Shown here: one piece after another, positions 16,271-25,104 of the stretch
Layout: each line of letters opens with the position of its first letter
Position numbering within the stretch: position 1 is the first letter of the stretch
Program-made: the position numbers and the translations under genes
The notes under the pieces: model-generated
The model's input: the letters and a program-made list of their open reading frames with translations, nothing else
Told to the model about the DNA's origin: nothing
Databases searched by the model: none
Origin: Bog-756 sp963830165
Lineage (GTDB): Bacteria; Actinomycetota; Acidimicrobiia; Acidimicrobiales; RAAP-2
Reading direction: 5' to 3'
Length of the DNA stretch: 64,000 nucleotides
Assembly (NCBI GenBank): GCA_963830165.1
Contig: CAWHKZ010000007.1
Span: 248,001 to 312,000 of the forward strand

Positions 16271-17175
16271 TCAGTCGCTGCCGAGGCCCCCGAGGACGGC
16301 GGCCACCTCGGCGGCGATCTGGTCCGACGGCGGCAGGCCGGGAACGTCGCCCAGTCCGGTGGGGTTCTGTCCTTCGGCGATGGTGCGCCAGCGCAGTTCG
16401 GCCACCTCCACGAAGTCGGGGTGGGGAAAGACCCAGAAGCGCTCCTCGGTGATGGCTCGGGCCACCACGTCGGCCACGTTGGCCGGCGGCAGTCCCTCGG
16501 CGATGGCCCGGCGGACGTGGTCGCCCATGACGCCGAAGCCGGCGCTCTGGGGTGGCGCCTCGCCCAGTCGGTCCGGCCAGTTGCGCTCGGCGTCCATGAT
16601 CCCGGTCCGCACCCATCCTGGGCAGAGCACGCTGACCCCGACAGCCAGACCCATCGTCCCGAGGATGGTGTACAGGTCCTCGGTCAGGGCGACGACGGCG
16701 TGCTTGGTGGCGTCGTAGGACGGCGTGAGCCCGGGCAGGAGCCCGGCGATCGACGCCGTGTTCACGATGTGGCCCTCGCCCTCGGCGACGAGGTGGGGCA
16801 GGAAGGCCCGCACCCCGTGGACCACCCCCCACAGGTTCACGCCAACCACCCACTCCCAGGCCGACAGCGGGCCGAACCAGGGATCGGCCTGAGTGGCCAC
16901 TCCGGCGTTGTTGCAGACCACGTGGACCCGGTCGAAGCGGTCGAGTGCGGCCGCGGCCAGGGCCTGGACCGACGCCTCCACGCTCACGTCGGTGGGAACC
17001 ACCAGGGTCTCGACCCCGAGGGCTCCCACGCCGCGGCCGCTCCGGCCAACCCCTCCTCGTCGACGTCGGCCAGCACGACGTGCATGCCCGACCACGCGAA
17101 GCGCTCGGCCAGGGCCAGTCCGATCCCGCCCGCCGCCCCCGTCACCACGGCGATCTTCCCCGGTGCCAGTTCCAT
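16271..17175 (-). CDS. SDR-family oxidoreductase (one frameshift)
   Basis: About 301 aa from ATG 17175. NAD(P)-dependent short-chain dehydrogenase: cofactor motif 'VVTGAAGGIGLALAERF' (residues 10-26), 'NNAGVAT', catalytic Ser/Tyr/Lys in 'TASIAGLLPGLTPSYDATKH', and 'VLCPGWVRTGIM'. At about 17033 the frame shifts; adding one G (gcg(g)tggga) joins 'GLAGAAAA' to 'VGALGVETLVVPTDVS'. The C-terminal part 'ITEERFWVFPHPDFVE' is common in SDRs of unknown substrate in actinobacteria. The break is probably a sequencing error. Confidence 0.85.
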
Positions 17176-17298
17176 CGATGCTCCTCCGGTCCGCCCGCGC
17201 TCATTTCGCCCGGCAGGGCCAGCCTACCGGGGGGTGGACGGCCCCGATGGGGGTGCGCATCGACCCATCTGTAGCCCGCGCACAGCCGGCATCGTTGC

Positions 17299-17458
17299 CT
17301 CACGTAGGAATCCGCGCCCGGACAGCGGTCCGACTCCTCCTGATCCATGGAGCTTTCGATGGGTCCACGGCGTGCTGTCACCGGCCAAGACCGGACCGCC
17401 GCCACGGGTCGTCGACCGGGCCTTCAACGAGCGCCGCTAGGCGCGGGTCTTACGTGAG
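17299..17458. repeat. Imperfect inverted repeat bounding a 160-bp intergenic segment
   Basis: Left arm 17299-17318 contains tcacgta and cgcgcc; right arm 17440-17458 contains ggcgcg and tacgtga in mirror order. The segment lies in a roughly 340-bp stretch without a convincing gene (17176-17515). It could be a small non-autonomous element or a structured RNA; no target duplication was found. Confidence 0.35.
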
Positions 17459-17515
17459 ACAACGAATCACCGATGGCGCGGGGTTTGCCATGGGGCGACA
17501 GGGAGTGGACGGCAG

Positions 17516-17776
17516 TCAGGCCGGTGCGGTGCCCTCCCGTTCGTCCACCCAGGCCAACAGGGCATCGAGTCCGACGAAACTGATGTCGCGGTCCTGGACG
17601 GGGAGGTAGGCCACGATGGCGCCGTCCACCACGCTGACCGACACCACGGGCTCGCCCCCGGGGTCGAGGCACCACGACGGCAGCCCACCGGGCGTGGTCG
17701 ACGGCTCGTAGCGCCATCCGCCCCGTGCGCCCAGGGCCGCGCCGACGCGGTCGAACAGCTCGTCATCGACCGACAT
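17516..17776 (-). CDS. Small acidic protein of unknown function
   Basis: 86 aa ('MSVDDELFDRVGAALGARGG' start). It reads as a compact alpha/beta domain: 'PSWCLDPGGEPVVSVSVVDG' then 'AIVAYLPVQDRDISFVGLDA' and a final helix 'LLAWVDEREG'. No family recognised. Strong codon bias on the minus strand supports it. The next minus-strand gene upstream (17828-18178) is 50 bp away. Confidence 0.65.
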   Translation of the reverse strand: MSVDDELFDRVGAALGARGGWRYEPSTTPGGLPSWCLDPGGEPVVSVSVVDGAIVAYLPVQDRDISFVGLDALLAWVDEREGTAPA

Positions 17777-17827
17777 GGGTACCCTCCCGGTTCGTGGCCG
17801 CCCAGTCTCGCACCCCGACCGGCCCGG

Positions 17828-18178
17828 TCAGCTGCGCACCGGTTCGACGACGGTGCCGACCAGGTCACCGGCGGCGTCCATCAGATGCTCGTAGGCGCGC
17901 CGGTAGTCGTCGTCACCACGGGACTCGGTGAGGTCGGCCCGCACGTCGTCGACCGCCGCCTCGAGGCGGTAGAGGCGGTCGTGCAGCCGGGCCAGGTCGG
18001 ACAGCGACACGATGCACTGGTCTTCGGGCACATGGAGCTCGTCGGCCCGGCGCCGGGCCTCGTAGGCCCGTTGGCGGTGGGACGGACTGCAGAACCGGCG
18101 GGGGCGGCCCGCGCCCCGGCGCACCGGCAGCGGGCGGTGGCACCACCAGCAGCGCACGTCCTCCACGACGGTCGTCAT
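17828..18178 (-). CDS. Small zinc-binding protein with coiled-coil tail
   Basis: 116 aa. The N-terminal 35 residues hold a C-x2-C ... C-x3-H type site: 'CWWCHRPLP' and 'GRPRRFCSPSHRQRAYEARR', a pattern found in short actinobacterial DNA- or RNA-associated proteins. The rest is helical ('LARLHDRLYRLEAAVDDVRA' and 'DDYRRAYEHLMDAAGDLVG'), probably coiled coil. Function unknown. Confidence 0.75.
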   Translation of the reverse strand: MTTVVEDVRCWWCHRPLPVRRGAGRPRRFCSPSHRQRAYEARRRADELHVPEDQCIVSLSDLARLHDRLYRLEAAVDDVRADLTESRGDDDYRRAYEHLMDAAGDLVGTVVEPVRS

Positions 18179-18227
18179 GCCCCGACGGTACGCCGGGCGA
18201 CCGGCCGGGTGGGTGACCCGGACGCCG

Positions 18228-18641
18228 TCAGGCGCGGTCGAGGCGGACCACCGGGATGACCCGGTCGGTCTTCTCCTGGTACTCGGCGAAGTTGGGGAAG
18301 GCGGCGGACTGGGCTGCGTAGACCTCGTCGCGTGGCGCCCCCTCGAGCACCACCGCGGTGGCCGGAACGGTGTCGGTGCCGAGCTCGATGGTCACCCGGG
18401 GGTGGGCCACCAGGTTGTGGAACCAGTCGGGGTGGGTGGGCGCTCCCGCCTTGGATGCGAACACGTAGAGGTCGTCACCGTCGATCCGGGCGACGACCGG
18501 GGTCACCCGCTCCGTCCCGGACCTCGCACCGATGGTGTGCAGCACCACCAGCGTCGCCCCCTCGAAGGGACCGCCGACGACACCGTCGTTGGCCCGGAAC
18601 TCAGCGATGATCGTGCTGTTGAAGTCGTCCATCTCGGGCAT
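18228..18641 (-). CDS. Deazaflavin (F420)-dependent nitroreductase-family protein
   Basis: 137 aa from ATG 18641 with ggaggcgggg upstream. Features of the Ddn/F420-binding split-barrel family: 'FNSTIIAEFRAN', 'LVVLHTIGARSGTERVTPVV', 'YVFASKAGAPTHPDWFHNLV', and 'PRVTIELGTDTVPATAVVLE'. These proteins use reduced F420 to reduce quinones or nitro compounds, or simply bind F420. The cofactor gene cofGH is in the same window (48266-50642). Confidence 0.88.
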   Translation of the reverse strand: MPEMDDFNSTIIAEFRANDGVVGGPFEGATLVVLHTIGARSGTERVTPVVARIDGDDLYVFASKAGAPTHPDWFHNLVAHPRVTIELGTDTVPATAVVLEGAPRDEVYAAQSAAFPNFAEYQEKTDRVIPVVRLDRA

Positions 18642-18866
18642 CGGGACCCCGCCTCCGTACGCGCGCCGCCGGGTGCGGCATCTCCGACAGCCTAGGATCC
18701 CCGACCGAGGAACCCGCTCCACCGGCGAGGGACGCACCCACGGTCCGGTCCCCCGCCCTCCGGGCTCCGGGCTCCGGGCGGCGTGCGGCGTGCGGCGGCC
18801 ACAGGGCCGAACCCTGCGCGACCAACCCGGGTACGCCCTCCCGATATCCTCGTCGTGGAGCACACC

Positions 18867-19122
18867 ATGGACGACGAACCCGACGACCTCTTCTTCGAGG
18901 ACCGCTACGACGACGAAGGCGTCTACTTCCGTACCTGTGGCAGGTGCGGCGCCCGGACCTCAGCCTCGCTGGTCCGAGTCGGCCTGCCTCGAGGAGGCCC
19001 GCCGCTACGGCTGGCGTCGGGTGGCCGCCTCCGACCGGCCCGGGGCCCGGCGCATGGACCTGTGCGGCGTTGCGCCGACGACGCCGGGATCGGCCCGCCG
19101 CATGGCCCGCTTCGGCTGGTGA
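18867..19122 (+). CDS. Small zinc-ribbon-like protein (one frameshift)
   Basis: About 85 aa from ATG 18867 ('MDDEPDDLFFEDRYDDEGVY'), with 'CGRCGA' near residue 27. At about 18955 the frame changes and the rest reads 'WSESACLEEARRYGWRRVAA' and ends '...TPGSARRMARFGW'. Acidic N-terminus plus a single visible C-x2-C. No family recognised. The break is probably sequencing error. Confidence 0.5.
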
Positions 19123-19143
19123 GGGCCGGTCGACCGTCGGGTC

Positions 19144-19714
19144 TCAGGCGTCGAGGGGAGCACCCGGCCGGCCAGGGGATCGGCGCGGTCGACCCCCCGC
19201 TTCTTGCGCCCGAGCGGCGCCGGCGTGCCGAGGTTGACCCAGCCGAGCAGCGACTCCTCGTCGGTCGAGACCGAACAGCGCCGCGCAGCGGCGCCGTGCC
19301 GAGCACCGCGGCGCTCTTCCAGACGGCGCCGTAGCCGAGACCCGTGGCGGCCAGCACGACGGCGTACCCCGTGCACGACGCCGAGGCCACCTGCTCCCAC
19401 ACCTCGACGTTGCTCGACGGGTCGGGCGAGGCGATCAGCATCACCGAGCACGGCGCCGCGTAGGCCTTGTTGCGCATCTTGGCCACCACCGCGTCGGGCA
19501 GGTCCGGTGCCGCGTGGCCTCGGTGCAGCCCGGCCACCAGTGCCTCGGCGAAGCGGTCCCGCCCGGCTCCGGTGCAGACGGCGAAGCGCCAGGGGCGCAG
19601 GTCGCCGTGGTCGGGCACCGTGGTGGCCGTGGCCAGGATCCGGTCGAGGTCGGCGGGTGAGGGGGACCGGCCGTCGCGGTCGGGCTCGGGGCGCACGGCG
19701 GAGAGCCGGGCCAC
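19144..19714 (-). CDS. Nitroreductase family protein (two frameshifts)
   Basis: About 190 aa from GTG 19714. FMN-dependent nitroreductase fold: 'PADLDRILATATTVPDHGDL', 'RPWRFAVCTGAGRDRFAEAL', 'VASASCTGYAVVLAATGLGY' and 'GAVWKSAAVLGTAPLR'. After a frame change at about 19285 it continues 'STDEESLLGWVNLGTPAPLG'. A second change near 19157 is explained by one missing C in a C-run; restoring it gives the ending '...GRVLPLDA' stop at 19144. Reduces nitro or quinone compounds using NAD(P)H in the family; substrate unknown. Confidence 0.75.
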
Positions 19715-19932
19715 CCAGGCCGGGTCGGGCCGGCGGCACGACCGAGCCGGTGGCCCCCTGTGCGTCCACGTCCACTGCCACCACCGTCACCTCCGCGAAG
19801 AACGTGTGTCGCCGGACAGCGTAGGGCTGTCCAGGCCTCCGCACCGACGCCCCGCCGACCGCGGGCGTGAGCAGGGCAAACCGACGGCGCCGTTCGTGCG
19901 GGGGTGGCTTCGGCAGTAGCCTGTCGCCCGGT

Positions 19933-21252
19933 ATGGGCCATCGCATCGAAGTCGAACTCACCAGTCAGTCGGACGACTCCACATGGACGTGGCGTGCCGC
20001 GGGGGCCAAGCTGCCCCGCGGCACCGTCGACGCCGGACTGGTCCCCGCAGGCAGCACGGTCGGGACCGTGCTGCGGGCCGAGGTGGAGACCACCCTGGAC
20101 GGCACCACCGTCACCGCCCTGCTCGCCCCGAAGGGCAAGGCCGTGCCCAAGCCCGTCGAGCGCATCGAGATCCTCGGCACGCCCCAGAAGGGCCCCGACG
20201 TCAACGTGGTGCTGGCCGGCAAGGGGAAGCGCCGCCGGGACGACGACGGCGACGACGCGACGGGCTCGCGTCGCCCGTCCGGCCGGGGCCCCCGCACCGA
20301 GGGCGGCTGCCCCGCCCGGGGCGACGGGAGGCGGCCGCGGACGCACGGAGCGCACCGGCGGCGGCCGCGAGGGTGGCGGTGGCCGGCGGACGGCGAGGCG
20401 GCGCGCCGCCCGTCGCACCGGACCGGCCCGTCCCGGTGGGCGCGAGGGCCGGGCGCGAGCGCGGCGACCGGCGGCCGGCCACGTCCACCGTCTTCCGCAA
20501 CGCGGCGCTGGCCGAACTCCGACCCGAGCAGATCCCGGTGGCCGAGCAGCTGATCAAGGGCGGGATCCCGTCGGTCCGCCAGGCCATCCAGGAGCAGAAC
20601 GCCCGGGCCCGGGCCGAGGGCCGCCCCGAGGTGACCGAGGGCCCGCTGATGGCCATGGCCGAGCAGCTCGTCCCGTCATCAACCTGGCCACCTGGAAGGA
20701 CCGGGCCTCCGTGGCCCGCACCGCCGGCAAGGACACCCCGCTCCGCGAGCTCCGCTCCATCGTGGCCTCGGCCTCGACGGTCACCCTCGACGAGGAGGGC
20801 TCCGAGATGGTCACCGCCCTGCGGACCAGCCTCGACCGAACGGGTCACCGCCCTGCGGGAGCGCTGGGTCGAGCGGATCACCACCTCCCTCGACGAGGGC
20901 CGGGTGGTCGACGCCGTCCGCGCCTCGATCCGTCCGCCGGAGCCGTCCGCCCGCCTCTCCGCCGAGCTGGCCGTGCGCCTGGCCGACGCCGCCGGCCAGG
21001 CCATGACGGCCGAGACTCCGCCCGCCGAGTGGCTGGCCCTGCTCGAGGTGGTGGTCGAGTGCCCGGTGCGCCGGACGGTCAAGCCGGCCGGGCTGCCCGC
21101 CGGCGCCGACGAGGCGCTGCTGGCCGAGGCCCGCAAGGCCGCCGGGCTACGTGCCCGAGCTGGCCCGACTGCTCGGGATCCCGATCCCGCCGCCGCCCGG
21201 GCCCGCGTCGTCCCGTCCCGGCCCGGCCGGCCGCGGCGTCGGCGCGTCCTGA
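19933..21252 (+). CDS. Unknown protein, about 440 aa, several frameshifts
   Basis: The start 'MGHRIEVELTSQSDDSTWTW' (ATG 19933) leads to a beta-rich domain ('LPRGTVDAGLVPAGSTVGTV', 'AKPVERIEIL'-like), a very basic Gly/Arg-rich linker (about 20220-20480) and a helical C-terminal half: 'FRNAALAELRPEQIPVAEQL', 'PVINLATWKDRASVARTAGK', 'RVTALRERWVERITTSLDEG', 'SAELAVRLADAAGQAMTAET', ending '...LARLLGIPIPPPPGP' to the stop at 21252. These pieces lie in three frames, so at least four indels are needed; one is an extra G in 'ggctac' near 21145. The basic linker suggests RNA binding (inference). Family not recognised. Confidence 0.6.
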
Positions 21253-21306
21253 GCGGCCAGCGGGCGACGATCCTCCGCGACCACGCCCGGCGCGACGCGC
21301 CCGGAT

Positions 21307-21785
21307 TCAGTCCAGGGGTCGGTGCATGACGAGCAGCCGGGCCTTGAACCCGGCCGACTCGAAGAAGTTCTTGGCCGTCCGGTCGCCGGGGAGGGCCGTC
21401 CCGTCGACCCCCGTGCACCCCTGCTCCGCGAACCAGGCCAGCGCCGTGTCGAGCAGCAGGTGGCCGAGACCGACCTCGCGGGCGCCCGTCCTCGACGAAG
21501 CAGACGTCGAGCACTCCCCGGCGCGCGGCCGTCGCCCCCGGCGACGCGGCAGAGGGCCACGCCGGCCACCCAGTCGTCCAGGGTGCCCACCAGGGCCGTC
21601 CGGTCGCCGCTCGACCAGATAGGCGGCCACGGCGTCGCCCGTGGCGGCCGGAGCGGTCCCACCGGCGTCGCCGGGACGGGCCAGCTCGGCACCCCGTCGG
21701 TCGACCCGGGTGGCCTCGACAGCGGCCACCAGCTCCACGAGTGCGATCGAGGTCGTCCGGCGTGGCGCCGGCGGACCTGCTCCAT
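21307..21785 (-). CDS. GNAT acetyltransferase (several frameshifts)
   Basis: About 160-170 aa from ATG 21785 (or GTG 21812). Pieces in three frames join to a GNAT fold: 'ATPDDLDR', 'LVELVAAVEATRVDRRGAEL', 'TALVGTLDDWVAGVALCRVA', 'VLDVCFVEDG', the acetyl-CoA loop region 'GLGHLLLDTALAWFAEQGCT' and 'NFFESAGFKARLLVMHRPLD'. At least four one-base indels are needed. Substrate unknown. The upstream minus gene ends at 21820, so the pair is probably co-transcribed. Confidence 0.65.
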
Positions 21786-21819
21786 CGGGTCCCCGTGCGC
21801 CCGTCGCGCCACGGCCGGC

Positions 21820-22426
21820 TCAGGACCGCTCGTCCAGGAGCTGGTCGACCCGGCTGAGGATGGTGCGCCGCCCCCGGGTGGACGCCTCGTAGGCCCGCAC
21901 GGCCACCAGCTCGGAGCGGTTGAGGCCGTCGAGGCGCTGGACCACCTGGGAGGCCGACAGGGTGTCGAACCCGGGGATGGCCAGCGTGGCCACCTCGGGC
22001 ACGTGGCCGTCGACCGGGTGCGCGCCGGCGCGGCGGGTGGCTCGGCGACGGTCGGCCGGCGCGCCCCGCCGCCGTCATCGGCCGGACGGTCCGGGACCTG
22101 GGCGCACCGCGGCGGGTCGCGGTCGGGCCGGGGCGGCCGGCCGCCGTCGGCGGTGCCGGCCGGGGTGCCCCGAGTCCGTCCGGCGAACAGCCCGCCGACC
22201 GCGTCGAATTCGTCGTGCCGCCGGCCTTGACGGCGAACTGGCCGACGGCCCGGGCCGAGTGACACCTGGACGCCGAGCCGGTCGCGACCCCGCTCGGCCA
22301 GCTTGGGCAGTTCCTCGACCACCGACGACGGCGAAACCGGTCGGGCAGGAAGACGAACAGGTCGAGGAGCCGCTCGTTCAGCGGCTGCTCGTCGCTCGGC
22401 ATCGTCGTCGTCAGGGCGTCGGCCAT
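21820..22426 (-). CDS. Unknown protein with disordered middle, frameshifted
   Basis: About 200 aa from ATG 22426: 'MADALTTTMPSDEQPLNERL' and 'LDLFVFLP', then (other frame) 'VVEELPKLAERGRDRLGVQV', a Pro/Arg-rich middle, and a clear C-terminal domain 'VATLAIPGFDTLSASQVVQR', 'LDGLNRSELVAVRAYEASTR', 'GRRTILSRVDQLLDERS'. I believe the C-terminal helix bundle recurs in Acidimicrobiia proteins, but I cannot name a family. Two or three indels are needed. Confidence 0.55.
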
Positions 22427-22438
22427 GGTCGGCTCCGC

Positions 22439-22917
22439 TCACACGCAGTCGCGGCAGAGCATCTTCTTCCGGTCCGCCAACTGGTTCGGGTGCTTGACGA
22501 GGAAGCACGACCGGCAGACGAACTCGCCGGGCTGCTTGGGCAGCACCCGCTCGACACCGTCGCCGGTGCGGTCCTCGGGCTCGGGCGTGTCCTCGTCGTC
22601 CTCGACCTCCTCGACGACCAGGCGCTCCTTCAGGATGGTGTCGAGGCTGGCCTCGACATCCTCGTCGTCGGGCTCCTCCTCCTCCTCGTCGTCGGTCTCC
22701 TCGCCGGCGGCCTTGGCCACGGCCTTGGCCGTGCCGGCGGGCACGTCCTCCTCGACCTCGACGTCGACCTCGATGACGGCGACGGCTCGTCGTCGTCGTC
22801 GTCGTCGATCGGCCAGCGGGTCGTCTTCGCAATCAGGTCGTCGTCGTCGGCCAGCTCATCGAGGTCTTCCTCGATGAGTTCGTCCGGTCCGTCGACTTCG
22901 TCGAGTTCTTGTGCCAT
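22439..22917 (-). CDS. DUF4193-like acidic protein with C-terminal zinc ribbon (one frameshift)
   Basis: About 160 aa from ATG 22917. N-terminal two thirds are extremely acidic ('ELIEEDLDELADDDDLIAKT', 'GEETDDEEEEEPDDEDVEAS'). The C-terminus 'FVCRSCFLVKHPNQLADRKK' and 'MLCRDCV' has the C-x2-C ... C-x2-C knuckle of DUF4193, a small actinobacterial family of unknown function. One missing base near 22775 joins 'DDDDDDEP' to 'AVIEVDVEVEEDVPAGTAKA'. Confidence 0.75.
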
Positions 22918-23444
22918 CTCGGTCTTTCGGTGGTGAGTTGGCCGGGAGCATAGACGGTCCGGCCGTCCGTTCGATCGTGTCCCGGCGACGTCCGCCGGCC
23001 GGTGTGCGGTTCCTCCACGCCGCTGTTGGGTGGGGATCATGCCGGGAATCCCGTGGAGGCCCGGGTGCGTCCGGTCCCGGAACCGCCCGAGCCCTACGCC
23101 TGCCCGGCCGGTGCGGACGCCGTGGTTCGTCGAGCCCGACCGGCCGCCGCCTCGGGGCTGCCAGGCGGTAGGACCCAGGGGATCTTTGGCACCATCCCCC
23201 GCTACCTCCGGCTCGCGCCGCCGGCCTCGGGGAAGTGTTTTCTACTCGATCCCCTGGGCCTTCCTCCGCCTCTCACAGCATCCCCCCCTCGAGCCGCTCC
23301 GGCGATCGAAACGCCGGTACATGCCTCGGGGCGACTGGGACTGGGCGAACCATACGCCAAGGACACCGGTGGCTCGTCAAATGGTTTCACCCCTCTCACC
23401 TGGGCGTTCTACAAACTTCCCTGGTCAGGGGATTGCAGGATTTC
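22918..23444. other. Intergenic region with a long-range inverted repeat
   Basis: About 530 bp with no convincing gene; the plus-strand frame 23002-23556 lacks protein-like character and overlaps the end of the ThyX-like gene. It holds cccaggggatc (23174-23184) and its exact complement gatcccctggg (23248-23258), 63 bp apart. No tRNA, tmRNA or RNase P signature was found. Confidence 0.5.
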
Positions 23445-25092
23445 CTACGCGCCGACATCGAATTCCGCGCTGCTCGGCCCGCCGTTCGGACTCGAGCCGC
23501 TCGAGGTCCTCGGCGCCGAAGTCCACGTGGACATGGCCTCGGCCAGCAGCCGGTGACCGGCCTGCTCGGCGATCAGGCGGTGCATCTCCTGGGCCACCCA
23601 GCGGTAGCTCGGGTGGCCCTGGGGACCCGACCGCAGCTCGATGCAGGTGCATGGCCTCGCGGGCGTTCATCTGCATCGTGTAGCGGATCCGGTAGGCCAG
23701 GGCCACGGCGTAGGCGGCCTGCTCGGGGAAGGTCGGGGCCAGCGCCTCGTAGAGCTCCCGGGAGCGCTCGAGGGAGGCCACGTAGCGGCTCGGTCGAGAC
23801 CGGCGTCGGCCACCACCTCGGGCACGTCGTAGCCGAGCGCCGCGCCGAGCGGCTGCCACTCGATGGTCAGCATGCGGTGACGCTGCAGGTCGCGGAAGGC
23901 GCCGTAGTCGGTGACCACGTCGAAGCGGTAGTCGGTGCGCTCGAAGGCCCGGCCCGGCCGGTGCCGGCGGTTGGACCGCTCCCCCACGTAGGCCAGCAGG
24001 ATCGACCGCTTCTCGTCGGCGCCGAGCCGGCGGACCCGGTCCAGCACCTCGGCCTCGGACGCGGTCGGTGCAGGGGGGCGACGATGGCCGCGACGACCTT
24101 GTCCTCGCCCTCGGGGTCGAAGTCGAGCAGCTCGACCGAGGGCTGCCCCGACGGACCGCCGACCGGGTGGTCGGCCGGGGCCACCAGATCGGGGAAGAGC
24201 TCCTCCACCACGCGGCCGGTGTCCGCTGCCGGGTGGCCACCAGGTAGTCCGACCAGACGGCCGCCCCGGTCGGCCCGGTCGACCCGCTGGAGGAACGAGG
24301 GGATCACCTTGCGGAGCTCCTCCAGCATCATGTCGGCGTAGACCCGGGCCTCGGGCAGGGGGTGGGACGCGCATCCGCACCAGCAGCATGCTCGTAGGAC
24401 TGCCCGGTGCCGTAGATGCCGACGTTGGACAGCGACCCGGCCGGCAGCAGGCCGCGCAGGGCGTCGAGGCCCTTGGCCCGGACGGCCTGGCGGTGCACGA
24501 TGTCGGAGTCCCCGGCCTGGCGGGGGTGGCGGGCGGCCAGCCAGACCTGGGCCTCGTCGAGCAGCTCGCCGTAGGTGTCGAACATGCGGTCCATGTCGCC
24601 CACGTAGCGGGCGCCGAGGGGCGAGTCGAGCAGGCCCGGGTCGCGGAAGTAGCGGTAGTGGCCGGTGGACAGGCGCTGGTTGTAGGCGATGTAGCGGGTC
24701 GACTGTTCGAGGTAGGCCATCAGCCGACCCCACTCGAGCACCTTGGTCAGGACGTTCGAGGCCTGCTCGCACGCCAGGTGGACGCCGCCGAGCTGAGCCA
24801 CCGAGTCGTCGCCGTACTCGAAGAAGACCTTCTCGTAGAGCTGTTCGGCCCGCTTGAGGCCGACCGTCGCGTCGACCGAGGCGTCGCCGCTGATGTCCAG
24901 CTCACCGACGAACTCGTCCAGGAAGAGCCGGCGCAGGCTCTTCGGCGACCGGGAGTAGCGGGCGAACAGGGCCCCCTTGACCACCTCGGGCAGGTTGACC
25001 AGCGCGAAGACCGGCTGGTCCAGGTTGGTGACATACCGCCGCAGGATGTCGGACTCCTCGGCACTGAACGATTCCTCGGCGTAGGGGAACAT
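23445..25092 (-). CDS. Double-length ThyX-like (FAD-dependent thymidylate synthase family) protein, several frameshifts
   Basis: About 545 aa from 25092. Two ThyX-like halves. First half: 'FARYSRSPKSLRRLFLDEFV', 'LGGVHLACEQASNVLTKVLE', 'LMAYLEQSTRYIAYNQRLST', 'YGTGQSYE'. Second half: 'RSILLAYVGERSNRRHRPGR', 'YGAFRDLQRHRMLTIEWQPL', 'YRIRYTMQMNAREAMHL' with the ThyX-type 'NAREAMHLIELRS' region. The classical RHRxxSxNExSxRY motif is only partly kept in each half. ThyX makes dTMP with FAD and methylene-THF; whether this two-domain type does so is uncertain. About five indels break it (near 24370, 24065, 23790, 23645, 23465). Confidence 0.75.
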
Positions 25093-25104
25093 GCCTGTCA
25101 GACA

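Noticed and set aside
22918..23444. Possible RNase P RNA, tmRNA or tRNA in the largest intergenic region
   Set aside because: I looked for the conserved GAGGAAAGTCC block, a CCA-type acceptor end and a GGTTCGA T-loop on both strands and found none.
23002..23556. 184-codon plus-strand frame in the intergenic region
   Set aside because: Irregular composition, no ribosome site, and its last third is antisense to the ThyX-like gene.
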